From: Triticum aestivum
Lineage: Eukaryota; Streptophyta; Magnoliopsida; Poales; Poaceae
Length of the DNA stretch: 64,000 bases
Direction of reading: 5' to 3'
NCBI RefSeq assembly: GCF_018294505.1
Contig: NC_057801.1
Span: 199,830,538 to 199,894,537 of the forward strand
In this document: piece by piece, positions 34,176 to 46,335 of the stretch
How positions within the stretch are numbered: the stretch's first letter is position 1
Layout of the letters: every line of letters starts with the position of its first letter
The notes under the pieces: generated by a model
Database searches by the model: none
What the model was told of the DNA's origin: nothing
What the model saw: the letters and a program-made list of their open reading frames with translations, nothing else
Position numbers and translations under genes: made by a program

Positions 34176-34565
34176 GACATAGTGAAAAACTGTTCGCCTA
34201 AAGATTTTGGGACGAACATGCCCCTGCCCTTTCTCCTTCTCGCGACATGTGTCACCCACGTACTGTGTAGTTGAGATCGTGTACAATCGTGGGTGAATAG
34301 AATAATGCATCGTGGGATGCGGAACGGTTTGAGCGGCAAAACCAAAAATCTGGATAAGATTTGTTTTAAAGTTTCGTTCGCAATTTCTTCAGCTGACAAG
34401 GACACAGTGAAGATTTTGAACGATTTTCAAAGAGAACGCACATGAAGAATTTGTGAATAGATTGGGTTGAGTATAGCATAGAGGGGGAAGGGTCGGATCA
34501 CATTCACTTAGCAGAAAAAGCAACTTGAAGAAATAGCTATAAGTGAATGCTATAGAGGACATAAA

Positions 34566-34597
<32 letters not shown>

Positions 34598-34907
34598 GCC
34601 AATGAAGAAAAACGACGGAAACAGTGAAGATTTTGCAAAGTTGAAGAATTTGAAAAACTGAAGAATTTCAAAAATGAGGAAAAACTCAAATTGAAGATTT
34701 TCAACTTTTTGTGGTGGCGTGACCCACCGTATAAGAATGATGGTTTCAGACACCGCGTATAATTGTCGTAGGATTCTGAGAATCAAATTCTTCATTAATT
34801 TCATCACACTTAGAGTGTTATTCTTCATTGATTGAAGAAAAACGTTTCTTCATGTGTTGCACATCTAAGTCATCAATTTTGCATAAGTGTTAGGATGTGT
34901 GTCCTTT
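34176..34907 (-). other. X spacer between pol and the third ORF
   Basis: It is non-coding, AT-rich, and colinear with 25880-26607 in Y. It contains an (AT)n run at 34569-34597 and the upstream part of the presumed third-ORF promoter. Confidence 0.7.
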
Positions 34908-37900
34908 TCAAAGAACATTCGAAGATTCTAAGATATTTAGCTCACACCACAACTTGATAAATCTCTTCTCATCCAAGGGCTTAGTGAAGATATCAGCTAG
35001 CTGTTCTTCAGTCTTCACGTGCTTGATGGAGATGTCACCCTTCAACACATGATCACGAAGAAAATGATGACGAATCTGAATGTGCTTTGTCTTCAAGTGC
35101 TGAACTGGGTTGTGAGCAATCTTGATGGCATTCTCATTGTCGCAGAGGAGAGGCACATTCTTCACGTTGACGCCATAGTCCTTGAGTGTTTGCTTCATCC
35201 AAAGCAGTTGAGCACAGCAAGAGCCAGCAGCAATGTATTCAGCTTCCGCAGTAGACAGTGATACACAGTTCTGTTTCTTCGAGGACCAACAGACCAAAGA
35301 TCGTCCGAGGAAATGACAGGTGCCATATGTTGACTTGCAGTCCACTCGATCACCAGCATAGTCAGAGTCAGAATATCCAATGAGATCAAAAGCAGAGCCC
35401 TTGGGGTACCATAATCCTAGTGTTGGTGTGTGAGCTAGATACCGAAGAATATGCTTCACAGCCTTATGGTGTGATTCCTTCGGTGCAGCTTGAAATCGGG
35501 CACACATGCAAACACTAAGCATTATATCTGGCCTAGATGCACATAAGTACAATAAAGAACCAATCATGGAGCGGTATACCTTGTGATCGAAGTCAATACC
35601 ATTTTCATCAGTGCATAGATGGCCATTTGTGGGCATAGGAATTTTGACGCCTTTGCAATCTTGCATGCCGAATTTCCTCAGTACATCTTTGAGGTATTTC
35701 TCCTGAGATATGAATATGCCATTGCGCTGTTGGCGAATTTGAAGACCTAAGAAGAATTTCAACTCTCCCATCATAGACATTTGATATTATTCACTCATCA
35801 TATAGGCAAATTCATCACTATAACATTGGTCAGTATAGCCAAAGATAATATCATCAACATATATTTGGCACACAAACAGTTCACCATCATAAGACTTAGT
35901 AAAGAGAGTAGGGTCGAGTGAACCGGGTGTGAAGCCATTCTTCACGAAGAAGTCCTTCAATGTATCATACCATGCCCGAGGGGCTTGCTTGAGGCCATAG
36001 AGGGCCTTATTAAGTCTGAAGACTTTGTCACGATTCTTTGGATCTGCAAAACCTGGGGGTTGAGCAACATATACTTCTTCCTCAAGATTACCATTGAGGA
36101 ATGCACTTTTCACATCCATTTGATATAAGATGATATCATGATGGTTAGCATAAGCAAGTAATATGCGAATAGCCTCAAGTCTAGCAACAGGTGCAAAAGT
36201 TTCATCGAAATCAATTCCTTCAACCTGTGTGTAGCCTTGAGCTACTAGTCGTGCCTTATTCCTCACCACAAGGCCATTTTCATCTTGCTTGTTGCGGTAG
36301 ATCCACTTTGTGCCAATGATATTATGCTTGCGAGGATCTGGACGTTTGACCAGTTCCCAGACATTGTTGAGCTCGAACTGATGTAATTCTTCTTGCATAG
36401 TCTGAATCCACTCCGGCTCCAGAAATGTTTCATCTACCTTAGTGGGCTCTGTGATAGAGACAAAAGCATAGTGCCCACAAAAGTTAGATAAATGTGAAGC
36501 TTTTGAGCGTGTGAGAGGACCTAGTGCTCTAATGTCATCGATGATCTTCTCCACTTGCACTTCTTTTGCAACGCGAGGATGAGCTGGTTGTCGCTGAGGA
36601 ATTTGATCAGCATTTTCTTCAGCACTATTTTCCTCAGCATTTTCTTCAGGTGCATCAGCTCGACGTTCTTCATGAACTGGAATGAATTCTTCAGCAGATT
36701 CTTCAGTAGGAATGACATCCTCAGTTGCCTTGAACTTGATAGAATCCTCAGGTGCTGGTTCATCTAACATAGAAGGCAGGTGCTCTCTTTGCGAGCCATT
36801 AGTTTCATCGAACCGCACATCTACAGTGTCAACAATCTTGTGAAGAACAATGTTGAAGACTCTGTAGGTGTGCGAGTCCTTTCCGTAACCAAGCATAAAA
36901 CCTTCATGTGCTTTCGGTGCAAATTTAGAATTGTGGTGAGGATCTCTAATCCAACATTTAGCACCGAGGACTTTGAAATAACTCACATTGGGTTTCTTGT
37001 CAGTGAGGAGTTCATAGGCCGTCTTCTTGAAGAATTTGTGAAGATATACTCTGTTGATGATGTGGCACGCAGTATCAATTGCATCAATCCAAAAATGCTG
37101 AGGCGTTTTGTATTCATCAAGCATAGTGCGAGCCATCTCAACAAGAGTTCTGTTCTTGCGCTCCACGACGCCATTTTGCTGAGGAGTATAGGGAGCAGAT
37201 AACTCATGAGTAATACCAAGTTCATCAAGATAGTCATCTAGACCGGAATTCTTGAACTCAGTTCCATTGTCACTTCTAATGTGCTTGATCTTCACACCAA
37301 AGTTGGTTGAAGCCCTCGAGGAAAATCGTTTGAAGACTTCCTGCACTTCATGTTTGTAAGTAACAATGTGTACCCATGTATATCGAGAGTAATCATCAAC
37401 AATGACAAAACCATATAGAGATGCATCATTAGTGACTGCTGAGTAATGATTAGGTCCGAAGAGGTCCATGTGAAGCAATTCGAATGGACGAGTAGTGGTC
37501 ATGATAGTCTTCACTGGATGCTTGGTCTTGGTCATTTTTCCAGCTTCACAGGCTCCGCATAAGTGATCCTTGAGGAATTTGACATTCTCAATGCCAACGA
37601 CATGCTTCTTCTTCGCAAGCGTGTGCATATTCCTCATGCCTGCGTGACCAAGTCATCGATGCCATAGCCAGCCTTCTGATGCTTTTGCAAGTAGACACAC
37701 GGCTGGTTGTGGTCCTGTAGAGAAATCAACAATATACAGATCTCCTCTCCTAAAGCCTTCGAAGACTTTGGAATTGTCAGCTTCCATAGTCACAACACAG
37801 CGATACTTGCCAAAGACAACAACCATATCAAGATCACAAAGCATTGAGACTGACATGAGGTTGTATCCTAAGGACTCAACAAGCATGACTTTGTCCATGT

Positions 37901-38090
37901 GTTTATCTTTAGAGATTGCAACCTTACCAAGACCCAATACCTGAATTTTGCCTTTGTCAGCAAAGATGATATGCTTCAGATGTGACGGTGATAAGGGAGC
38001 ATCCATCAATAGATTCTTGTCACCAGTCATGTGATTCGTACATCCACTATCGAGGACCCACTCTGTAGCTTTGGTTTGATCATCCTGCAA
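34908..38090 (-). pseudogene. Sirevirus X pol (protease, integrase, RT, RNase H), two stops
   Basis: One minus-strand frame runs from about 38090 to the stop at 34908. Protease motif [13 protein letters not shown] is near 38060. The pre-integrase [13 protein letters not shown] is near 37660. The integrase triad is seen as HMDLFGP (about 37475), RSDNGTEF (about 37275) and [10 protein letters not shown] (about 37175). RT includes [11 protein letters not shown] (about 36120) and YVDDIIFG (about 35860). RNase H includes YSDSDYAGD (about 35365) and [11 protein letters not shown], ending with ADIFTKPLDEKRF. A TGA at 37655-37653 and a TAA at 35789-35787 interrupt it, each one substitution away from the Y codon. 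There is no frameshift in RNase H, unlike Y. Confidence 0.92.
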
Positions 38091-38255
38091 ATGAATTAGT
38101 GTAGCTTACAATCTCATATGCTTCATCAGTGAAGAATATGATATCAAGTTCATCAGATGAATTTCATCAATCAGTAAATAGATATAGCAGTATGAGGACG
38201 TGTGAAATGAAGGTTCATTTCATCATGATTCGCCTGCGTCCTTTCAGGCAATTTT

Positions 38256-38307
38256 GTCAGGTCCCCAGCAAATTCTTCAGACGTTAAAGCACGTCTGGAG
38301 ACCTGAC
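38256..38307 (-). other. Hairpin after the gag stop, Sirevirus X
   Basis: GTCAGGTC at the left pairs with GACCTGAC at the right, and inside CAGACG pairs with CGTCTG around an 8-nt loop. It starts 13 nt after the gag stop codon (38323-38321) on the minus strand. Y has the same structure at the same distance. Confidence 0.75.
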
Positions 38308-38320
38308 CCTGCAGAAGAGG

Positions 38321-40063
38321 TTAGTTCTTTTTCTTCACCATCCACATCTGAAGGGGTGGTAAAGAGTTCATCACTCTGCGAGCACCATACGAGAATGGTG
38401 GCATAGAGGCCAAACCATTTCGTTTCACATAAGAGGGGTTAGGGTAAGCATATGAATAAGCAGAGAAATTCTTCGAGGACTTATGAACATAATGGTTTGA
38501 AGAATAATGCACTTATTCATAGCCCTTAGCTCTACCCTACGAGACAGAGTTGTTAGCACGATGATAATCATATGAGGACTTTGATCCTTTTGAGGAATTT
38601 GATCCACGTGAGGAATTTTGTCCGTATGAGGACTTGGATCCATATGAAGAATTTGATCTGGGGTTCCTGTTCTTCACAGGTGGTGTTATGAGGACATTCA
38701 CCTGAAGACTTTCAAGGCACTTCTTGGGAACCCAGATTTTCTTCATAGGAGAACCATTCTTGCAGTTAGTGCCAACATATGTAGCAAATACTTCACCATT
38801 CTGATTTTTGAACAGTTTATAGTTGGAGTCAAATGACTCATCAGAAGAATGAGGAGATTCACATGTAAAGCCAGATAAGTTAGATGGATCAACTGGAGGT
38901 CCTTTTGCAGCAACCCATGAGGTTTTGGGGTACTGCTCAGGCTTCCAATATGTTCCATCAGCATTAAGTTTCCTCTCAAAGGCAATGCCCTCTTTCCTAG
39001 GGTTTCTGTTGAGGATCTGCTTTTTAAGCACATCAGAAAGAGTCTGATGCCCTTTGAGGCTTTTGTATATGCCTGTCATGTACAATTCCTTCAGCCATGC
39101 ATTGTCAGTGATACTAGCAATGTCCTCAGATGAGGAATTAGTGATAGCAGAGGCAGGTGAAGAATTTGTAACAGTTGAAGCATTTGAACATTTAGGTGAC
39201 GAATTAGCAGATTCACGTTCAATGCACTTTAAGCATGACGGAACAAATTCTTCCTGAGAAGCGCTGATTTGTCGAGCAAGTAATGAATCGCGCTCCTTCT
39301 GAAGATCTTCATAACTCACTCTTAGCTTCTCAAGATCTTGCTTTCTTTGAAGAGATTTAGAAGAAAGCTTCTCGTGATCAGTCAAGAGAGTATTATGTTG
39401 ATCTTAAAGGGCGTCAAACTTGGAATGAAGTCTCTGAAGACATTCAGCCAATGCTTTTGACTGGTCCATTTCTTTACCCAACATATCATCACTTTTGTCT
39501 AGCATGTTTTGAACTTGTTCCAAAGCTGTTTGTTGTTTAGTGGCAATGCAAACAAGTTTGGTATAAAAAAATTCAATATCATCATCAGATCCATCATCAT
39601 CAGATTCATCGTCACAAAACTCGGATGAGGAGCATTCGGTTACCTCAGCACCGTTTGCCATGAGACATGATGCAGAAGATGATGATTCTGGCTCGAAAGT
39701 CATCGTTTTGAGAGATTCCTTGAAGTCCTCAAACCAGGGATCATGATGGGTTCGATGACCTTCATAGACATCAGAGATTCGGTCCCAGATAAGCTTCGCA
39801 TTGCAAAGATGCATAATGCGCCTGAATTCATCTCTGGATAGGCAGGAACAGATGATATCCTTCGCCAAGATGTCAAGTCGAGTGTACTTGCGAATATCAT
39901 CAGTGTCCGCCATCTTGCATAGATCAGTAAGACCAATCTCAGTGACGGTCTACAGCTCGCTGTTCATTGCCATGAGGTGCTTCCTCATCATGGCCTTCCA
40001 CTTGGGATAATCATGACCGTCAAAGATAGGGCATGTCACTTTCTTCATACCTGCGGTCGACAT
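38321..40063 (-). pseudogene. Sirevirus X gag, lacking the zinc knuckle
   Basis: The minus-strand frame starts ATG 40063 (MSTAGMKKVTCPIFDGHDYP) and stays in phase to the stop at 38321. The N-terminal capsid-like part (KWKAMMRKHL, DILAKDIICSCLSRDEF, KLIWDRISDVYEG) is followed directly by the acidic Ser-rich and coiled-coil part (QNMLDKSDDMLGKEMD, LLTDHEKL). Compared with Y, the segment with the capsid C-terminal half, Lys/Ser-rich stretch and the CCHC zinc knuckle is missing, and the N-terminal sequence is clearly diverged. Four in-frame stops are present: 39952-39950, 39406-39404, 38539-38537 and 38515-38513. It is an internally deleted or recombinant gag. Confidence 0.82.
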
Positions 40064-40116
40064 AACTAAAACTCCAGGCGGTTAAACCAAAATCACACAG
40101 AACAAGGGAGTACCTT

Positions 40117-40128
40117 GCTCTGATACCA
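40117..40128 (-). other. Primer binding site of Sirevirus X
   Basis: Minus-strand TGGTATCAGAGC, the complement of initiator-methionine tRNA, lies two bases after the 5' LTR end. Confidence 0.9.
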
Positions 40129-40130
40129 AT

Positions 40131-41669
40131 TGAAAGTGTGTTATATCGACTAGAGGGGGTGAATAGGCGATTTTTATGAATTCTTCACTGAGGAATTTGC
40201 CGGTGTGGAAATTCCTTAGCGAAGAACTACTAGCAGCGGAATAAGTACTCAAAAGTAAGCATAACAGAATACAAGCATGGTCATCATGATGAAATGAAGA
40301 CTAGCACAGAGTACAGAAAGCGTAATCACAGGATAACACAAGATGAAGACAAACAGACTGAAGAAATTGAACTGAGGAAATTGAGAAAGTCTTCAGTCAA
40401 AGTCTTCAAACACAGATATGAACAAACACTCAACACAGTAATGAGGAAATGAAAGGGTTGAGGAAATAGAACCAGATAGGTTGGTGAAGACAATGATTTG
40501 GTAGACCAGTTCCAACTGCTGTCTCAGTTGTACGTCTGGTTGGAGCGGCTGAGTATTTAAACTCGAGGACACACAGTCCCGGACACCCAGTCACTAAGCA
40601 CGCAGCTCAGGACACCCAGTCCTCACCGTATTCTCCTTGAACTAAGGTCACGCAGACCTCGTCCAATCACTCGTGGTAAGTCTTCAGGCGACTTCCAAAC
40701 CTTCACAGACTTGGTCACTTGGCGATCCACAATTCCTCTTGGATGCTCTAGACCATGACGCCTAACCGTCTGGAAGAAGCACAATCTTCAAAGGTAACAA
40801 GCGTCGGATCCACGCAGGATCAATTTCTTCAGTGATGCTCAATCACTTTGGGTTTGTAGGGGTTTGGTTTTGGGTTTTCCTCACTTGATGATTTTCGCTC
40901 AAAGTCATCGGAGGATGGGTTGCTCTCAAATGACAAGTGTCAAGTTCTCTCAGAGCAGCCAACCAGCTAGTGGTTGTAGGGGGGCGGCTATTTATAGCCT
41001 AGGGAGCAGCCCGACATGATAAGACATAAATGCCCTTCAATGATATGACCGTTAGGTGGATGAGATATTTTGGGACAATTGGCGCGCAGCACAGCAACGG
41101 TCGGAAATTTGACTCTCAAATTCCTCAGGGCTATCATGTTCCTCACTGTGTAGGCAATTCGCACTGGCGAATTCCTAACTCCTCAGTCAGAACAAATTCA
41201 TCAGCGACCAGAAGAACTTCATCTTTGTCACTGAAGAAAGTGACTGAACTGTATGAGATTTCCAAAGGCTTCACTCGAAGGGATTGGTAGGTGTAGGATT
41301 TTGAGTTGAGCATCACATGGAAATTTTTCCTTAGTATTTCCTCGACCCCCTTTAACAGTACGGTGTTTCCTATGACTCAAGAAAGAGAAAATGAAACTAC
41401 GAAAACAAAAGTCTTCACGCTTCATGTTCCACAAATGAATACCAAGTCTTCAAGGTCACACCAATTTCTTCACTTTCAAAGTCTTCAGAAAGTCTTCAGA
41501 ATATCAAAGTCTTCAGTCGAAGAACTTCATTTTTAGGGGTCGACTTTCTCTGTAAATATCAAACTCCTCATAGACTTATAGACCTGTGTACACTCACAAA
41601 CGCATTAGTCCCTTAACCTATAAGTCTTCAATACACCAAAATCACTAAGGGGCACTAGATGCACTTACA
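40131..41669 (-). repeat. 5' LTR of Sirevirus X
   Basis: It is 1,539 bp and pairs with 13131-14668 by shared variants (for example AACAAACACTCAACACAG, where Y has ATGAACAACAGTC). It is flanked by ATTCC at 41670-41674. Confidence 0.92.
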
Positions 41670-41674
41670 ATTCC

Positions 41675-43400
41675 ACATTGTTTTTAATTGAAGACCAAAC
41701 TCGTAACTCAAATATTCGTCTCCGCGATCAGATCGCAGAAATTTATTTTCTTGTTACGATGATTTTTCCACTTCACTCTGAAATTCTTTGAACCTTTCAA
41801 CTATTTCAGACTTATGTTTCATCAAGTAGATATACCCATATCTGCTCATATCATCTTGTGAAGGTCAGAAAATAACGATACTTGCCACGAGCATCAACAC
41901 TCATTGGATCGCATACATCGGTATGTATTATTTCCAATAAGTCAGTAGCTTGTTCCATTGTTCCGGAGAACGGAGTTTTAGTCATCTTGCCCAAAAGGCA
42001 CGGTTCGCAAGCATCAAATGATTCATAACCAAGTGATTCCGAAAATCCATCTTTATGGAGTTTCTTCATGCGCTTTACACTGATATGACCCAAACGGCAG
42101 TGCCACAAATAAGTTGCACTATCATTATTAACTTTGCATCTTTTGGCATCAATATTATGAATATGTGTATCACTACAATCGAGATCCAACAAACTATTTT
42201 CATTGGGTGTATAACCATCGAAGGTCTTATTCATGTAAACAGAACAACAATTATTCTCTGACTTTAAATGAATAACCGTATTGCAATAAACATGATCAAA
42301 TCATATTCATGCTCAACGCAAACGCTAAATAACATTTATTTAGGTTTAACATTAATCCTGAAAGTATAGGGAGTGTGCGATGATGATCATATCAATCTTG
42401 GAACTACTTCCAACACCCATCGTCACTTCCCCTTCAACTAGTCTCTGTTTATTCTGTAACTCCTGTTTCAAGTTACTAATCTTAGCAACCGAACAAGTAT
42501 CAAATACTCAGGGTCTACTATAACCACTAGTAAGGCATACATCCTTCTTATCCACCAAATATTCAGGGTATTTTCATTTCCAGTGACCATTTCCTTTGCA
42601 GTGTAAGCACTCAGTTTTAGGCTTTGGTTCAACTTTGGGCTTCTTCGTGGGAGTGACAACTTGCTTGTCATTCTAGTTGTAGTTCCCTTTCTTTCCCTTT
42701 GCCCTTTTCTTGAAACTAGTGATCTTGTCAACCATCAACACTTGATGCTCTTTCTTGATTTCTACCTTCGTCGATTTCAACATCACGAAGAGCTTGGGAA
42801 TCGTTTTCGTAATCCCTTGCATACTATAGTTCATCACAAAGTTCTACTAACTTGGTGATGGTGACTAGAGAATTCTGCCAATCACTATCTTATCTGGAAG
42901 ATTAACTCCCACCTGATTCAAGTGATTGTAGTATCTAGACAATCTGAGCACATGCTTTGAGCGATTCTCCTCCATCTTTTAGCTATAGAACTTGTTGGAG
43001 ACTTCATATCTCTCAACTCGGGTATTTGCTTGAAATATTAACTTCAATTCCTGGAACATCTCATATGGTCCATGATGTTCAAAACGTCCTTGAAGTCCCG
43101 ATTCTAAGCCGTTAAGCATGGTGCACTAAACTATCAAGTAGTCATCATATTGAGCTAGCCAAACATTCATAACGTCTGCATATGCTCCTGCAATAGGTCT
43201 GTCACCTAGCGGTGCATTAAGGACATAATTCTTCTGTGCAGCAATGAGGATAAACCTCAGATCACGGATCAAATCCGCATCATTGCTACTAACATTTTTC
43301 AACACAATTTTCTCTAGGAACATATCAAAATAAACATATGAAAGCAACAACGCGAGCTATTGATCTACAACATAATTTGCAAAATACTACCAGGACTAAA
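41675..43400 (-). pseudogene. Copia-2 gag and pol, 5' half
   Basis: From right to left on the minus strand: a gag segment at about 43350-43126 (RDLRFILIAAQKNYVLNAPLG); a decayed zinc-knuckle region near 42620-42580 (LHCKGNGHWK, with the last Cys position lost); and the pre-integrase and integrase start at 42234-41851 (LWHCRLGHISVKRMKKL, CEPCLLGKMTKTPFSG, IIHTDVCDPMS). The frame then breaks into the integrase core (KFLRSDRGDEY at about 41750) and is interrupted at 41674 by the ATTCC duplication of Sirevirus X. Stops and frameshifts are frequent. Confidence 0.8.
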
Positions 43401-44594
43401 TTCATGATAAATTTAAGTTCAATTAATCATATTACTAAAGAACTCCCACTTAGATAGACATCCCTCTAATCCTCTAAGTGATTACGTGATTCATATGAAC
43501 TACACCATGTCCGATCGTCACGTGAGATGGAGTAGTTTCAACAGTGAACATCAATATGTTGATCATATCTAGTATATGATTCACGCTCGACCTTTCGGTC
43601 TCCGTGTTCCGAGGCCATATCTGTATATGCTAGGCTCGTCAAGTTTAACCTAAGTATTCCGCGTGTGCAACTGTTTTGCACCCATTGTATTTGAACGTAG
43701 AGCCTATCACACCCGAACATCACGTGGTGTCTCAGCACGAAGAACTTTCGCAATGGTGCATACTCAGGGAGAACACTTCTTGATAATTAGTGAGAGATCA
43801 TCTTAAAATGCTACCGTCAATCAAAGCAAGATAAGATGCATAAAGGATAAACATCACATGCAATCAATATAAGTGATATGATATGGCCATCATCATCTTG
43901 TGCTTGTGATCTCCATCTTCGAAGCACCGTCGTGATCACCATCGTCACCGGCTTGACACCTTGATCTACATCGTAGCATCGTTGTCGTTACGCCATCTAT
44001 TGCTTCTACGACTATCGCTACCGCTTAGTGATAAAGTAAAGCAATTACAGGGCGTTTGCATTTCATACAATAAAGCGACAACCATATGGCTCCTGCCAGT
44101 TGCCGATAACTTCGGTTACAAAACATGATCATCTCATACAATAAAATATAGTATCACGTCTTGACCATATCACATCACAACATGCCCTGCAAAAACAAGT
44201 TAGACATCCTCTACTTTGTTGTTGCAAATCTTACGTGGCTGCTACGGGCTTAGCAAGAACCGTTCTTACCTACGTATAAAAACCACAATGATAGTTCGTC
44301 AAGTTAGTGTTGTTTTAACCTTCGCAAGGACCGGGCGTAGCCACACTCGATTCAGCTAAAGTGAGGGAGACAGACACCGTACCCGCCAGCCACCTTTAAG
44401 CATGAGTGCTCATAACGGTGAAACCAGTCTCGCGTAAGCGTACGCGTAATGCCGGTCCGGGCCGCTTCATCTCACAATACCGCCGAACCAAAGTATGACA
44501 TGCTGGTAAGCAGTATGACTTGTATCGCCCACAACTCACTTGTGTTCTACTCGTGCATATGACATCTACGCATAAAACTAGGCTCGGATGCCAC
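43401..44594 (-). other. Copia-2 leader and gag N-terminal region, decayed
   Basis: This lies between the 5' LTR and the recognisable gag. The primer binding site is at its right edge. No continuous coding frame is left. On the minus strand an ATG-rich, AT-rich stretch at 43850-44280 is the likely former leader and gag start. Confidence 0.5.
44581..44593 (-). other. Primer binding site of Copia-2
   Basis: On the minus strand TGGCATCCGAGCC follows the LTR end after one base. It is a two-base variant of the initiator-methionine tRNA complement TGGTATCAGAGCC. Confidence 0.75.
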
Positions 44595-46335
44595 TGTTGG
44601 GGAATGTAGTAATTTCAAAAAAAATCCTACGCACACGCAAGATCATGGTGATGACATAGCAACAAGAGGGGAGAGTGTTGTCCACGTACCCTCGTAGACC
44701 ATAAGCGGAAGCATTAGCACAACGCGGTTGATGTAGTCATACGTCTTCACGATCCGACCGATCCAAGCACCGAACGTACGGCACCTCCGAGTTCAGCACA
44801 CGTTCAGCTCGATGACGATCCCCGGGCTCTGATCCAGCAAAGCTTCGGGGATGAGTTCCGTCAGCACGACGGCGTGCTGACGATGATGATGTTCTACCGG
44901 CGCAGGGCTTCGCCTAAACTCCGCGACGATATGACCAAGGTGGAATATGGTGGAGGGGGGCACCGCACACGGCTAAGGAACGATCCGTAGATCAACTTGT
45001 GTGTTCTAGGGTGCCCCCCCCCGCCCCCGTATATAAAGGAGCCAGGGGGGAGGAGGCGGCCGGCCAAGGAGGGCGCGCCGAGGGGGAGTCCTACTCCCAC
45101 CGGGAGTAGGACTCCCTTCTTTCCTAGTTGGAGTAGGAGAAGGGGGAAGGAGGCGGAAGAGGGGAAGGAAGGGGGGCGCCGCCCCCCTCTCCTTGTCCTA
45201 TTCAGACTGGGGAGGGGAGGGGGCGCGGCCCACCTCTTGCCTCCTCCCCTCTTCTCCCTTATGGCCCATGAAGGCCCAATAACCCCCGGGAGGGTTCCGG
45301 TAACCCCCCGGTACTCCGGTAAAATGCCGATTTCACCCGGAACACTTCTGATGTCCAAACATAGGCTTCCAATATATCAATCTTTATGTCTCGACCATTT
45401 CAAGACTCCTCGTCATGTCCGTGATCACATCCGGGACTCCGAACAAACTTCGGTACATCAAAACTTATAACTCATAATAAAATTGTCATCGTAACGTTAA
45501 GCGTGCGGACCCTACGGGTTCGAGAACTATGTAGACATGACCTAGAAATATTCTCGGTCAATAACCAATAGCGGAACCTGGATGCCCCTATTGGTTCCTA
45601 CATATTCTAAGAAGATCTTTATCGGTCAAACCGCATAACAACATACGTTGTTCCCTTTGTCATCGGTATGTTACTTGCCCGAGATTCGATCGTCGGTATC
45701 CAATACCTAGTTCAATCTCGTTACCGGCAAGTCTCTTTACTCGTTACGTATTGCATCATTCCGTAACTAACTCTTTAGCTACATTTCTTGCAAGGCTTAT
45801 AGTGATGTGCATTACTGAGAGGGCCCAGAGATACCTCTCCGACAATCGGAGTGACAAAACCTAATCTCGAAATACGCCAACCCAACAAGTACCTTTGGAG
45901 ACACCTGTAGTACTCCTTTATAATCACCCAGTTACGTTGTGACGTTTGGTAGCACCCAAAGTGTTCCTCCGGTAAACGGGAGTTGCATAATCTCATAGTT
46001 ACAGGAACATGTATAAGTCATGAAGAAAGCAATAGCAACATACTAAACGATCAAGTGCTAGGCTAACGGAATGGGTCATGTCAATCACATCATTCTCCTA
46101 ATGATCTGATCCCATTAATCAAATAACAACTCATGTCTATGGTTAGGAAACTTAACCATCTTTGATTAACGAGCTAGTCAAGTAGAGGCATACTAGTGAC
46201 ACTATGTTTGTCTATGTATTCACACATGTATTATGTTTCCGGTTAATACAATTCTAGCATGAATAATAAACATTTATCATGAAATAAGGAAATAAATAAT
46301 AACTTTATTATTGCCTCTAGGGCATATTTCCTTCA
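44595..46335 (-). repeat. 5' LTR of Copia-2
   Basis: It is 1,741 bp and matches 9282-11010 with few substitutions and a few small indels. Its outer neighbour is the TCCAC duplication at 46336-46340. Confidence 0.9.
45084..45116. repeat. Near-perfect palindrome in the Copia-2 5' LTR
   Basis: It is the same 15-bp arms and 3-nt loop as at 9758-9790, unchanged in both LTRs. Confidence 0.9.

Larger units (their letters stand above)
13131..41669 (-). mobile_element. Sirevirus X (Maximus/SIRE-type Copia) inserted in Copia-2
   Basis: The LTRs 13131-14668 (1,538 bp) and 40131-41669 (1,539 bp) form a pair by shared variants, for example CATTAGTCCCTTAACC where the Y pair has CATCAGTTACTTAACC. The flanks ATTCC at 13126-13130 and 41670-41674 are exact 5-bp duplications. 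On the minus strand the LTR starts TGTAAGTGC and ends GCACTTTCA (CACACTTTCA in the right copy). The order from right to left is LTR, primer binding site, gag, pol, third ORF, multiple polypurine tracts, LTR. Sirevirus Y is inserted at 19501-34159 between pol and the third ORF. Without Y and one GAGAG copy X is about 13.9 kb, in the Sirevirus size range. Confidence 0.92.
9282..46335 (-). mobile_element. Copia-2: BARE/Angela/WIS-like retrotransposon inserted in Copia-1
   Basis: The LTRs 9282-11010 and 44595-46335 are near-identical over about 1.73 kb. They are flanked by exact TCCAC duplications at 9277-9281 and 46336-46340. On the minus strand each LTR begins TGAAGGAAATATGCCCTAGAGG-like sequence and ends CCCCAACA, features of the BARE/Angela/WIS group. 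A primer binding site and a polypurine tract are at the expected places. The internal domain (gag at the right, pol toward the left) is heavily decayed and interrupted at 13131-41669 by Sirevirus X. Confidence 0.92.

Noticed and set aside
13131..41669. Four near-identical 1.5-kb repeats read as a tandem or segmental duplication
   Set aside because: The variants pair the outer two and the inner two, and exact 5-bp duplications flank each pair, so they are LTRs of two nested elements.
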